From contig CAMQVY010000019.1 in NCBI GenBank assembly GCA_947038405.1, positions 1-39,690 of the forward strand: a stretch of DNA of 39,690 nucleotides. Direction: 5' to 3'. A model generated the notes under the pieces. That model saw only the letters and a program-made list of their open reading frames with translations. It did not search any database and was not told the DNA's origin. This DNA is from an uncultured Rikenellaceae bacterium (GTDB lineage: Bacteria > Bacteroidota > Bacteroidia > Bacteroidales > Rikenellaceae). Below are positions 26,492 through 35,157 of the stretch, in pieces. Both the position numbers and the translations under genes were made by a program. Each line of letters begins with the position of its first letter. Position 1 is the first letter of the stretch.

Positions 26492-27168
26492 TGTAATATG
26501 AGTTTATTAAAATCAAACTTACTTCCGATAAATACATTCCTATCAACAAGCCCAGAGACACCTTTAAGTTTATGCCTCTCTGTGTACTGCCATAAATGCC
26601 AGTCAATAGTTGTAATTGGCTTTTTTCGATAGTCCGCAATCCACAAAGTGTATTCGTCACTACCAAAAGCCTCCTCTAAATACTTATGATAAAATAGAGT
26701 TGAACAGTATATAATTGGATTAACTCCATAATATCTCTTTATCTCTTGACTAAATTTAAGCGCATTCTCTACGCTCTTCTTTGGGTCAACCATAAACCGA
26801 TGCCTCTCAATATCTAAAACAGGGATCAAATCGCCTCTCTTCAATTTAGCATTTTTTATAAATGCTCTAGCCTGCTCTTTACCACAAGTTCTGTGTCCAA
26901 AAAAGTGATATGCTCCATGAATGACTCCTCTATCCTCTAGTTCATCTTTATGATCTTCATATGTTGGATCTATAATCAAGGTACCTTCCGTAACTTTCAA
27001 AAATACAAAATGAGGAGTATTCTCCTCTAAGATAACGTCCCAATCTACATTTCTCTGATGTTTAGATATATCAATACCCCAAACATCAAAATCATCAGGA
27101 GTAGTCCCGACCTTACAAGATGTAAACGATATAATAAATATAATAAAAATGATAAATTTAAGTGCCAT
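26488..27168 (-). CDS. GH25-family (lysozyme-like) lipoprotein
   Basis: A glycoside hydrolase 25 protein, the family of Chalaropsis-type muramidases that cut peptidoglycan. From the ATG at 27168 it has 226 residues. A lipoprotein signal (ALKFIIFIIFIISFTSC) ends at Cys18. The GH25 barrel follows with GIDISKHQ (Asp33), FLKVTEG, HGAYHFF, and the catalytic pair in VLDIE (Asp119, Glu121), then LWIADY and WHLWQYT. A longer frame starts at a GTG at 27192, but that codon overlaps the predicted -7 box CAAAGTTA (27192-27199), so the ATG is preferred. It is coupled to nadB by a 4-bp overlap; a functional link with NAD synthesis is not evident. Confidence 0.88.
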   Translation of the reverse strand: MALKFIIFIIFIISFTSCKVGTTPDDFDVWGIDISKHQRNVDWDVILEENTPHFVFLKVTEGTLIIDPTYEDHKDELEDRGVIHGAYHFFGHRTCGKEQARAFIKNAKLKRGDLIPVLDIERHRFMVDPKKSVENALKFSQEIKRYYGVNPIIYCSTLFYHKYLEEAFGSDEYTLWIADYRKKPITTIDWHLWQYTERHKLKGVSGLVDRNVFIGSKFDFNKLILQ

Positions 27169-27191
27169 TATTTTATAAAAAAAAGTGAGCA

Positions 27192-27199
27192 CAAAGTTA
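27192..27199 (-). promoter_or_regulatory. -7 box of the GH25-nadB operon
   Basis: Minus strand TAACTTTG is an exact TAnnTTTG. Its position puts transcription start near 27185 and supports the ATG at 27168 as the first usable start codon. No good TTTG lies at 19-21 bases upstream. Confidence 0.45.
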
Positions 27200-27302
27200 A
27201 CAAATTCTCTATTAAAATAACTCTATTTACTCAAAATAGTTAATATACTAGAGAATCCAAAGATAGGAGTTAAATTAAATGACATAAATAAATAAAGAAG
27301 AC

Positions 27303-27347
27303 ATGAGAAAACTTGGAAAACTTACTTGTTTTTCTAAGTTTTCTCAT
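27303..27347. promoter_or_regulatory. Large palindromic operator upstream of tetR
   Basis: Two 18-base arms (27303-27320 with 27330-27347) match as an inverted repeat with one mismatch, around a nine-base centre; the outer 12 bp are perfect (ATGAGAAAACTT and its complement). The right arm runs up to the -7 box, so a bound repressor would block the promoter. It is the probable binding site of the adjacent TetR protein. Confidence 0.7.
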
Positions 27348-27354
27348 ATCTTTG
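27347..27354 (+). promoter_or_regulatory. -7 box of the tetR-efflux operon
   Basis: TATCTTTG, an exact TAnnTTTG, directly at the edge of the palindrome. An upstream TTG (27326-27328) lies 18 bases away inside the palindrome centre. The leader would be about 35 bases. Confidence 0.65.
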
Positions 27355-27394
27355 CATATAGAAATATTAAACAAATTATTTAAACACTATACGA

Positions 27395-28012
27395 ATGTCA
27401 ACAAAAGATAGAGTCATCGAACAAGCATTAGATATGTTCATCTATGATGGAGTAAAATCCGTTAGAATGGATGATATTGCAACAGCATTACATATGTCTA
27501 AAAGAACTTTATATGAACTTTTTGGAGATAAAGAGACACTACTAATAGAAAGTATTAAACATTTCCACAAACAAATCAATATAAAACAAGATTTGGTATC
27601 AAAAGATGCAAAGAATGTCATAGAAGAGCTGATGTTATCTCTTGAACAGTGGGAAAAGCACTCTGAAAGTAACTATAAATTAATACTAGGATTAAAAAAA
27701 TACTACCCAAAAGCCTTCGCCATAGTTCGAGAATATAGACACAAAGACCGTAATATAGCATTAAAAATAAAACTAGAAAAAGGGGTTAAACAAGGACTAT
27801 TCTTAAATGATATAAATCTAGATATAGCAATAACTCTCTTTACGGACTCAATGCTTGGCGTTGTCTCCAACAATGACCAACTATACAAAAATTCAATATC
27901 CCACAAAGAGACACTACTCTACATAATAATATACTTCTTTAGAGGTATAGCAACTGACAAAGGGATACAACTTATTGAAACATATCGAACTAAACTTAAA
28001 TATTTATCGTAG
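27395..28012 (+). CDS. TetR-family transcriptional repressor of the efflux operon
   Basis: A 205-residue regulator. The N-terminal helix-turn-helix at about 5-50 reads RVIEQALDMFIYDGVKSVRMDDIATALHMSKRTLYELFGDKETLL, given here only as family evidence through its core MSKRTLYELFGDKE. The rest is a helical ligand and dimer domain without recognisable specificity. It is the first gene of tetR-tolC-mfp-rnd, 53 bases before the tolC-like gene with no second promoter seen, so it likely represses itself and the pump through the palindrome at 27303-27347. The inducer is unknown. Confidence 0.9.
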   Translation: MSTKDRVIEQALDMFIYDGVKSVRMDDIATALHMSKRTLYELFGDKETLLIESIKHFHKQINIKQDLVSKDAKNVIEELMLSLEQWEKHSESNYKLILGLKKYYPKAFAIVREYRHKDRNIALKIKLEKGVKQGLFLNDINLDIAITLFTDSMLGVVSNNDQLYKNSISHKETLLYIIIYFFRGIATDKGIQLIETYRTKLKYLS

Positions 28013-28065
28013 CTCTACATTAGCACAATAATTAATAACTAAAAAAACTATATAATATCAACCAA

Positions 28066-29397
28066 ATGATGAGAAAAATTGCAATTATTTGTTTCACCGC
28101 AGCAATGACGGTTACGGCAAATGCACAAAGCAGCAAAATCGACCTCAGTCTCGACAAAGCGATTGAGATTGCACTAGACGAAAATCCAACAATCAAAGTG
28201 GCAAACATGGAGATTATTAGACAGGATTACGTAAGGAAAGAGACCGTAGGAAATCTTCTACCTAGCCTATCGGCAGGGGGAACATACTCTCGCAACATTC
28301 TGAAACAAAAACTTGGAGGATCAATCGACATCCAAGGAAGTAACAGTATTGCAGGACAAGTAAACTTAAATGTACCACTTTTTGCACCGGGAATCTACCG
28401 TACGCTAAAAATGAATGACGAACAACAGCTTGCAGCACTTGAAGCAGCTCGTGGTTCTAAAATCACACTAGCAAATGAGGTAAAAAAAGCATACTACGGG
28501 ATTCTAATGTCTCAAGAATCATTAGATGTTCTTTTATCAAGCGAAAAGACAATAAGCGAAACTGTAGAGAATACAAGAATTATGCTTAAAAATGGTCTCT
28601 CATCAGAGTACGACTTAATAACAGCAGAGGTACAATTGAGTAATCTCAAACCAACTATCATACAGACAAAGAGTGCTATCACAGTTTCAAAGATGGTATT
28701 TAAGATGTTGTTGAGCCTACCAGAAAACGTATCAATAGAGCTAACTGGAGAACTTAATGATTACAAAGATCAGATAATTGCAACTGGGACAGTATTCAAT
28801 AGTGATATTGCAAACAATAGCGAATTAAGATCGCTTGAATTCCAAGAGAATATACTTGAGAGTCAGCTTAAAGTTATGAAGACTCAACGTATGCCATCTT
28901 TATCTGCATTCGGTAACTTCTCAATCTCAGGAGAAGAGAATGTTTTTGGCGGATTTTCAAGTGGCGGAACACCTACAGCATCCGCAGACAATGGTTTAAT
29001 TTGGCAAAAACCGCTTGCAGTAGGACTTAAACTAAGCGTTCCAATCTTCTCTGGATTAACAAACGTAAATAGAGAGAAGCAGCTAAGAAATAGCATCGAC
29101 CAACTACAATTACAGAGAGACTACCTACAAGAGGGTAAGATTGTTGAAGTAAACTCATCAATCAATGAAATTTTCACAGCAAGAGAGCAGATGTTTGCAA
29201 ATGAAAAAACTGTTGGTCAAGCACAGAAAGCATATAACATCTCAGGTACTCGATATAAAGCAGGTGCAGGAACGATTCTTGAACTTAACAGTGCTGAGCT
29301 ATCTCTAACACAAGCTAAACTAAACTACACACAAGCAATATACAACTATCTATCAGCACAATCTGAGTACGAAAAAGTAATAGGTGAAATAAAATAA
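28066..29397 (+). CDS. TolC-family outer membrane efflux protein
   Basis: A 443-residue exported protein with a signal peptide (about 1-21, ending TANAQS). Two outer-membrane-factor repeats follow with long heptad-rich helices: IDLSLDKAIEIALDENP opens the first, and AQKAYNISGTRYKAGAGTILELN with LTQAKLNYTQAIYNYLSAQSEYEK closes the second. It forms the outer membrane tunnel of the tripartite pump and is five bases from the next gene. Length is normal for the family. Confidence 0.93.
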   Translation: MMRKIAIICFTAAMTVTANAQSSKIDLSLDKAIEIALDENPTIKVANMEIIRQDYVRKETVGNLLPSLSAGGTYSRNILKQKLGGSIDIQGSNSIAGQVNLNVPLFAPGIYRTLKMNDEQQLAALEAARGSKITLANEVKKAYYGILMSQESLDVLLSSEKTISETVENTRIMLKNGLSSEYDLITAEVQLSNLKPTIIQTKSAITVSKMVFKMLLSLPENVSIELTGELNDYKDQIIATGTVFNSDIANNSELRSLEFQENILESQLKVMKTQRMPSLSAFGNFSISGEENVFGGFSSGGTPTASADNGLIWQKPLAVGLKLSVPIFSGLTNVNREKQLRNSIDQLQLQRDYLQEGKIVEVNSSINEIFTAREQMFANEKTVGQAQKAYNISGTRYKAGAGTILELNSAELSLTQAKLNYTQAIYNYLSAQSEYEKVIGEIK

Positions 29398-29402
29398 TAT
29401 AA

Positions 29403-30455
29403 ATGATGATAATGAAAATGAAAAAAAGGTCTCTATTTGGAGTGGCATTATTGGCGTCACTTGCAGTCTTCTCTGGATGTAAAGAGGAAAAAGCTGCCAA
29501 AGTTGAAGTAAGTTCAAAAATTTTAATACAAACAAGTCCAACTACGAGTCAAGAGATTGATATGATTGCGGACTTTACAAGTAATGTAGAAGCTTTTCAG
29601 ACGAACAACATCTGCCCATCAATGCCTGTACGTATCGACAAAATTAGTGTCGATGTTGGCGACAAAGTGAAAAAGGGTGATGTCATTGTTGTTATGGATC
29701 AGACTCAGTATAATCAAACAGCTGTTCAGGTTGCAAACCTTGAGGCAGACTACCTTCGTTTGAAAGCTGTTTATGATGCGGGTGGTGTCTCTGAACAACA
29801 GTTAGATGCTGCTTCAACTCAACTAAAAGTTCAAAAAGAAGCATTAGCTCTTTTGAGTGACAACATTCAGTTGCAAAGCCCAATTGACGGTATCGTTACT
29901 GGTCGCTTCTTCGATCCAGGTGATATGTTCTCTATGACACCAAACGAGAGTGGAAGTGCAAGTATTATTCAAATTATGCAAATCAACAAGTTGAAGATTA
30001 GTGTTAACGTATCAGAAAGCTACTTCCCATATGTAAAAGAGGGTATGCCTGTAACAATTACTGCGGATATATATCCTAACGAAGTATTTGAAGGTGAAGT
30101 CTCTCTAATATACCCAACTATTGATCTTAAAACAAGAACATTTACAGTTGAAGTGACAATTCCAAATACTTCTGCAAAATTACGTCCAGGGATGTTTACT
30201 CGTTCAACAATTAAACTTGGAAGTGAGATTGGGGTTATGGTTGAAGACCTTGCGATCCAAAAACAAATTGGAAGTAACGAAAAATATGTTTTCGTAATAA
30301 AGGACAGTATTGCAACAAGGGTTCCTGTTAAAACTGGTCGCCAAATAGGTAACTATATAAATGTTACAAGCGGTTTAGATGGCGGTGACGTAGTTGCAAT
30401 TCAGGGTGTATCTAAATTAACAGATGGAGCAAAAATAGAGATTAAACAAAACTAA
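29403..30455 (+). CDS. RND efflux periplasmic adaptor (membrane fusion) lipoprotein
   Basis: A 350-residue adaptor linking the RND pump to the TolC-like tunnel. The signal ends in a lipobox AVFSGC (Cys26), so it should be lipid-anchored. Domains: barrel-sandwich/lipoyl halves (IDKISVDVGDKVKKGDVIVVMD and LQSPIDGIVTGRFFDPGD), a helical hairpin between them (about 100-150), beta-barrel (NVSESYFPYVKEGMPVTI) and a C-terminal membrane-proximal part. Several Met codons (1, 2, 4, 6) could serve as start. It sits 15 bases before the pump gene. Confidence 0.93.
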   Translation: MMIMKMKKRSLFGVALLASLAVFSGCKEEKAAKVEVSSKILIQTSPTTSQEIDMIADFTSNVEAFQTNNICPSMPVRIDKISVDVGDKVKKGDVIVVMDQTQYNQTAVQVANLEADYLRLKAVYDAGGVSEQQLDAASTQLKVQKEALALLSDNIQLQSPIDGIVTGRFFDPGDMFSMTPNESGSASIIQIMQINKLKISVNVSESYFPYVKEGMPVTITADIYPNEVFEGEVSLIYPTIDLKTRTFTVEVTIPNTSAKLRPGMFTRSTIKLGSEIGVMVEDLAIQKQIGSNEKYVFVIKDSIATRVPVKTGRQIGNYINVTSGLDGGDVVAIQGVSKLTDGAKIEIKQN

Positions 30456-30470
30456 TCTGACAAATAAAAG

Positions 30471-33400
30471 ATGAAAATTTATGAATCATCGGTAAGAAAA
30501 CCGATATCAACAATACTGATATTTGCTGGTGTCATGTTCTTTGGTCTGTTCTCATTGAAGAACCTATCTGTAGATATGTACCCAGAGATGGATATCCCTT
30601 CGATTAGTGTTATTACAACATATGCAGGAGCTAATGCCTCTGACATTGAGGTAAACATTACTCGTCTATTAGAAGATAACCTAAACACTGTAGAGAACCT
30701 AAAAGAACTTACATCTGAATCAAGAGACAACGTCTCTGTTATCTCTCTTGAAATGGAGTGGGGTTCAGACCTAAACGAAGCAGCTAATGATATTCGAGAT
30801 GTAGTAAATCGAGTACAGAGTGAGTTGCCTGATGGAGCAGATGTTCCAACAATATTTAAGTTTAGTAGCTCAATGATCCCTGTAATGATGTTATCTGCAA
30901 CTGCAGATGATAGCTATGCTGCTTTAGAAAAAATACTTGACGAAAAGTTAGTAAATGTTCTAAATCGTATCGATGGAGTTGGTGCTGTTAGTTTGGCTGG
31001 AGAGCCTGTTCGTGAGATTCAAGTTAACGTTGACCCGCAGAAAATTGAGGCATATAACATCTCCGTTGAGCAGATTGGTCAACTAATTGCCCAAGAGAAT
31101 ATCAATATCCCTAGTGGAACTATTGATATAGGAAACAATACTTTCAACGTTAAAACAGACGCTGAATTTACAAATAGTGACGTTCTTCAACAGATTATTG
31201 TTACTCATCGTAATGGTAAAGACATATACCTAAGAGATATTGCGCAGATTAGAGATACGCTTGAAAAAGCAACTATGGATGAGCGTATCAATGGTAGAAG
31301 AGGGGTACGTATTATTGTCCAGAAACAATCTGGAGCAAATACTGTTGAGATCGCTAATAATATATTTGCAATCTTACCTCAAATACAGGCAAGTCTTCCT
31401 AATGATATTAAAATCGATGTCATAATGGACGGATCTGAGTCTATCGTAAATAGTATCGCTTCTCTAAGTGATACTGTTATGTATGCCTTTATATTTGTTG
31501 TACTTGTCGTTCTATTCTTCCTTGGACGTTGGAGAGCAACATTTATTATTTGTTTAACAATCCCAGTATCGTTGATTGTATCGTTTATATATCTATACGC
31601 AACGGGAAGTACAATCAATATCATATCGCTTAGCTCCTTGTCCATTGCAATTGGTATGGTGGTGGATGATGCCATTGTGGTACTCGAAAACATCACAAAA
31701 CATATTGAACGAGGAAGTACTCCGAAAGAGGCTGCAATATATGCAACTAATGAAGTTTGGTTAGCTGTAATAGCTACGACACTGACTGTTGTTGCGGTAT
31801 TCCTTCCATTAACAATGGTATCAGGAATGGCTGGAATTATGTTCCGTGAGTTAGGTTGGATTGTATCTTTAATTGTTTGTGTATCTACAGTTGCTGCAAT
31901 TACACTAACTCCAATGATGTCTGCTTACCTACTTAAACCTGAAACTGATGAATCTAGAAAAAACAAATACAAAGGACTTGGTGTTATATTCCGTCCTATT
32001 GAAGCATTTCTTGATAAGTTAGATAATGGGTACGCTAAAATATTAACATGGGCAGTAAGACACCGTACGGTAGTTATTCTTTTCTCTCTAGCTATCTTTA
32101 TATCCAGTCTTTTTTTAATATCCAAAGTACCTACTGAATTCTTCCCTCCTGCAGACAACGGAATTATAGCTGCAGAGGTTCAACTAGAACAAAATATCGG
32201 AGTAGAATATACTGCGAGGGTAGCTAGACAAATAGACAGTATTATCTACTCAAAGTATCCTGAAATTACTATCATATCTGCAAGTGCTGGTGTGTCGTCA
32301 AGTAGTAATGCATTCGCTGCAATGACAACAACTGGATCACACCTAATCAACTATAACTTCCGTCTTCCTCCTGCTGGAACTAGAGATAGAACGATATATC
32401 AGATTAGTGATCGTCTGCGTGAAGACTTGGATAAAATCCCTGCAATTCGCCAATACACAGTAATCCCTGGAGGATCTCAAGGTGGTGGTGCATCATCCGC
32501 AAGTCTGGTAGAACTTAAAGTATTTGGATACGATTTTAATACAACAAATGCAATCGCAACAGACCTTAAAGAGAAAGTTGCTGCACTAAATGGCACTCGT
32601 GACGTTCAATTATCTCGTGATGACCTAAGACCTGAATATAATGTCAATTTAGACAGAGATAGATTAGCATTCTATGGTTTGAATAGTGCAACAGTATCTT
32701 CATATATCCGTAACCGTATTAATGGACTAGAAGCATCTAAATATCGTGAAGATGGTGAGGAGTATGATATTGTTATTCGCTATGCAGAACCATTCCGTAA
32801 ATCAATCGAAGATATTGAAAATATCCTTGTCTACAATAATGAGGGTACAGGTATTCGAGTTAAGGACATAGGAAAAGTAATTGAAGAGTTTGCTCCTCCT
32901 ACAATCTCTCGTATTAATCGTCAACGTGTTGTTAGTGTAGAGGCTTCTTTGGCTGATGGTGTCGCATTGGGTGATGTTGTGAAGCAGATTAATGACCTAC
33001 TTGCAACATATGAAGTTCCTGACGGAATTACACTAGAAGTCGGTGGTACTGTAGAGGATCAAAATGAATCATTCTCTGACTTAATGATGTTATTTCTATT
33101 GATCGTAATTTTAGTGTATATCGTTATGGCAACTCAATTTGAGTCATTTATTATGCCACTGATTATCATGTTTACACTCCCATTTGCATTTACAGGAGTA
33201 TTCCTTGCACTATACATATCAGGCACACCTCTAAGTTTAATAGCCTTAATTGGTGCGATTATGTTGGTTGGTATCGTTGTTAAGAATGGAATTGTAATGG
33301 TTGACTTTACGAACCTTCTTCGAGAGAGAGGTGCTTCTGTAAATCAATCTGTTATCAGTGCAGGAAAGAGTCGTCTTCGTCCAGTACTTATGACATCTTT

Positions 33401-33593
33401 AACTACAATTCTTGGAATGGTTCCTCTTGCAATCGGAACTGGTGAAGGATCAGAGATCTGGCAACCGATGGGTATTGCGGTTATCGGAGGTCTTACATTC
33501 TCTACAATATTAACATTAATCGTAATCCCAGTTGCATACTCTATATTTGGAGTAATTGGGGTTAGTAGAAAGAAAAAAGCTAATTCTAAATAG
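30471..33593 (+). CDS. RND multidrug efflux pump (HAE1/AcrB type)
   Basis: A 1040-residue inner-membrane proton-driven pump with twelve helices in two repeats and two large periplasmic loops. TM4 carries the proton-relay pair Asp399-Asp400 (SIAIGMVVDDAIVVLENI), matching AcrB Asp407/408. The second half has VVKNGIVMVDFTNLLRERG with the relay Lys. The N-terminus YESSVRKPISTIL and PTEFFPPADNGII are standard. The HAE1 pattern, and the lack of heavy-metal pump traits, point to organic substrates. It is the last core gene of the pump operon; a hairpin (33614-33656) separates it from the PII-like gene. Confidence 0.95.
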   Translation: MKIYESSVRKPISTILIFAGVMFFGLFSLKNLSVDMYPEMDIPSISVITTYAGANASDIEVNITRLLEDNLNTVENLKELTSESRDNVSVISLEMEWGSDLNEAANDIRDVVNRVQSELPDGADVPTIFKFSSSMIPVMMLSATADDSYAALEKILDEKLVNVLNRIDGVGAVSLAGEPVREIQVNVDPQKIEAYNISVEQIGQLIAQENINIPSGTIDIGNNTFNVKTDAEFTNSDVLQQIIVTHRNGKDIYLRDIAQIRDTLEKATMDERINGRRGVRIIVQKQSGANTVEIANNIFAILPQIQASLPNDIKIDVIMDGSESIVNSIASLSDTVMYAFIFVVLVVLFFLGRWRATFIICLTIPVSLIVSFIYLYATGSTINIISLSSLSIAIGMVVDDAIVVLENITKHIERGSTPKEAAIYATNEVWLAVIATTLTVVAVFLPLTMVSGMAGIMFRELGWIVSLIVCVSTVAAITLTPMMSAYLLKPETDESRKNKYKGLGVIFRPIEAFLDKLDNGYAKILTWAVRHRTVVILFSLAIFISSLFLISKVPTEFFPPADNGIIAAEVQLEQNIGVEYTARVARQIDSIIYSKYPEITIISASAGVSSSSNAFAAMTTTGSHLINYNFRLPPAGTRDRTIYQISDRLREDLDKIPAIRQYTVIPGGSQGGGASSASLVELKVFGYDFNTTNAIATDLKEKVAALNGTRDVQLSRDDLRPEYNVNLDRDRLAFYGLNSATVSSYIRNRINGLEASKYREDGEEYDIVIRYAEPFRKSIEDIENILVYNNEGTGIRVKDIGKVIEEFAPPTISRINRQRVVSVEASLADGVALGDVVKQINDLLATYEVPDGITLEVGGTVEDQNESFSDLMMLFLLIVILVYIVMATQFESFIMPLIIMFTLPFAFTGVFLALYISGTPLSLIALIGAIMLVGIVVKNGIVMVDFTNLLRERGASVNQSVISAGKSRLRPVLMTSLTTILGMVPLAIGTGEGSEIWQPMGIAVIGGLTFSTILTLIVIPVAYSIFGVIGVSRKKKANSK

Positions 33594-33613
33594 AAGTTAG
33601 TCGTTTAATTAAA

Positions 33614-33656
33614 TATTACCATATGGATTCATACTAAATTGATCCATATGGTAATA
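33614..33656 (+). other. Intercistronic hairpin between the RND pump and PII-like gene
   Basis: A perfect 15-bp inverted repeat (33614-33628 with 33642-33656, 13-base loop). Each arm contains the self-complementary CCATATGG. It is followed by AAATTAAAA, not a T tract, so it looks more like an mRNA processing or 3'-end protecting hairpin, or an operator, than a full terminator. Confidence 0.6.
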
Positions 33657-33673
33657 AATTAAAATTTAATAAT

Positions 33674-33967
33674 ATGAAAGCTATATTTATAACATACAAT
33701 CAGATATTAAATGATAGGGTTCACGAAGTTCTAGACAGACACTTTGCTAGAGGTTTTTCTAAATGGGATCTTACATATGGTAGAGGTGGTATTGACGGTG
33801 AGCCTCACTATGGAAACCATGCGTGGCCATCTATGAACTCTTCTATTTTAACTATTGTTGAAGATCGCAAAGTTACTCCAATCATGGATGCTCTTCGTGA
33901 CCTAGACGAACAGACAAAAAAACAAGGTCTACGTGCTTTTGTTTGGAACGTAGAGGATCAAATTTAA
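33674..33967 (+). CDS. Small PII-like (GlnB/CutA-fold) protein
   Basis: A 97-residue protein. MKAIFITYNQILNDRVHEVL looks like the first beta-alpha unit of a PII-like ferredoxin fold. The middle (YGRGGIDGEPHYGNHAWPSMNS) would be a T-loop rich in Gly, His and Trp, without the usual GlnB uridylylation context. ILTIVEDRKVTPIMDALRDLDEQ is like the second beta-alpha unit (IVEDxKV), and GLRAFVWNVED closes the sheet. The PII-like assignment is by pattern and is not certain. It follows the RND gene by 80 bases on the same strand, so it is probably read from the same operon. PII-NG proteins next to metal RND pumps offer a precedent for a pump-linked sensor role. Confidence 0.6.
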   Translation: MKAIFITYNQILNDRVHEVLDRHFARGFSKWDLTYGRGGIDGEPHYGNHAWPSMNSSILTIVEDRKVTPIMDALRDLDEQTKKQGLRAFVWNVEDQI

Positions 33968-34206
33968 ATTATATGAGATTTATTATAGTGTAATTACGTA
34001 GCTACTTAAATCTTATTAAACCATATTTTTTACATCGCAGATAGTTTGTAACCTAGCAAAAAAAGAGGTTCACGAATTATCTGCGTTGTTGGATTTAAGA
34101 GAACATACACACAGACTATTTACTCGAAGAAGTCGTCTAAATAGCATTGGTATGGTTTTTGAATCTACAGAAGAAATACCATTTTATTAATTAGCAATTA
34201 TTTAAT
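33968..34206 (+). other. Gap with a coding-like remnant and a degenerate repeat
   Basis: It contains repeat copy G (33986-34056) and an inverted repeat CGCAGATA/TATCTGCG (34036-34043 with 34078-34085). A frame without an ATG (34020-34190, 56 codons) ends ...SRLNSIGMVFESTEEIPFY before TAA. Its composition looks coding, so it may be the tail of a decayed gene, but chance cannot be excluded. No promoter for the following hydrolase was clear. Confidence 0.3.
33986..34056 (+). repeat. Dispersed intergenic repeat, copy G (degenerate, expanded)
   Basis: TAGTGTAATTACGTAGCTAC aligns with TACTGTGATCACGCAGCTCC of copy B, and GTTTGTAACCTAG (34044-34056) aligns with GTTCGTAGCCTAG at the end of copy B (22714-22726). 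The middle block is not preserved. Confidence 0.35.
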
Positions 34207-35157
34207 ATGAAAAAGATTATTTTATTTTCATTATTGCAGGTTATATGCCTCAACACATTTGCCCAAAAGGTGATAAAAGAGACACACTTATACTCTGTAA
34301 AAGGTGCAGACTCTTTAAGACTGGACCGATACTATACGAATAATTTCAAGTGCCATGACGAACTTAAACCTGCAATCATTTTTATGTTTGGAGGAGCATT
34401 CTACACGGGAACAAGAGATGAGGAGCGTTTTATCTCCTGCTTTGAGTACTATGCGGGAAAAGGGTATGAAGTTTTCTCGATAGATTACAGACTTGGAATG
34501 AAGGGTGTTAAACTCGAAGATATAAAACCCGTATCTCAATTAGTGACAACAATACAAAATACAATAGATATTGCGGTAGAGGATCTATATGATGCAACTT
34601 CATATATTGTGGGTAGGTCTAAAGAGTGGCGAGTAGATCCATCTATGGTTATCTCATTTGGATCAAGTGCTGGAGCTATAAGCATACTACAAGCGGAGTA
34701 TTATCGTGTCAACAACCACGCTTTAGCTAATAAACTACCTAAAAACTTTCAATACAAGGGAGCAATTAGCATGGCAGGGGCGATCTTCTCAACAAATGGC
34801 AAGTTAAAATGGAATAATAAGGTAGCTCCAATGTTGATGCTTCAAGGTAGTGCTGATATGAATGTACCGTATGATAGTAAAAGAGTCTTTAAATATGGAT
34901 TCTTCGGCTCAAAAGCGATAGCAGAAAGCCTTCATAAGGTAAAAAGCCCATACTATTTCTACACATTTGAAGGTGCTGGACATGAGATTGCGATACTACC
35001 TATGGATAATAATCGAGAGGATATTGATGCTTTTTTGAATAAGCTAGTGAAAGATGGTCAACCTCTTGAGATTACAAAAACATCTACAAATACATCTAAA
35101 GCGAAAGTCAAAGATAGGTTCTCAATAAAAGATTACATAAAAGCCAATTTTAATTAA
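34207..35157 (+). CDS. Secreted alpha/beta hydrolase (esterase-like)
   Basis: A 316-residue protein with a signal peptide (about 1-19, ending NTFAQ). The alpha/beta-hydrolase fold has an oxyanion segment FMFGGAFYTG (59-68, in place of HGG), a nucleophile elbow GSSAG with Ser154, a probable acid Asp217 in GSADMNVPY, and His259 in GAGHE. The closest general type is the BD-FAE/carboxylesterase-like hydrolases of Bacteroidales. The C-terminal 35 residues are Lys/Thr/Ser-rich. Substrate is unknown; an acyl or acetyl ester is plausible. It is single, ended by the long terminator at 35156-35216. Confidence 0.8.
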   Translation: MKKIILFSLLQVICLNTFAQKVIKETHLYSVKGADSLRLDRYYTNNFKCHDELKPAIIFMFGGAFYTGTRDEERFISCFEYYAGKGYEVFSIDYRLGMKGVKLEDIKPVSQLVTTIQNTIDIAVEDLYDATSYIVGRSKEWRVDPSMVISFGSSAGAISILQAEYYRVNNHALANKLPKNFQYKGAISMAGAIFSTNGKLKWNNKVAPMLMLQGSADMNVPYDSKRVFKYGFFGSKAIAESLHKVKSPYYFYTFEGAGHEIAILPMDNNREDIDAFLNKLVKDGQPLEITKTSTNTSKAKVKDRFSIKDYIKANFN

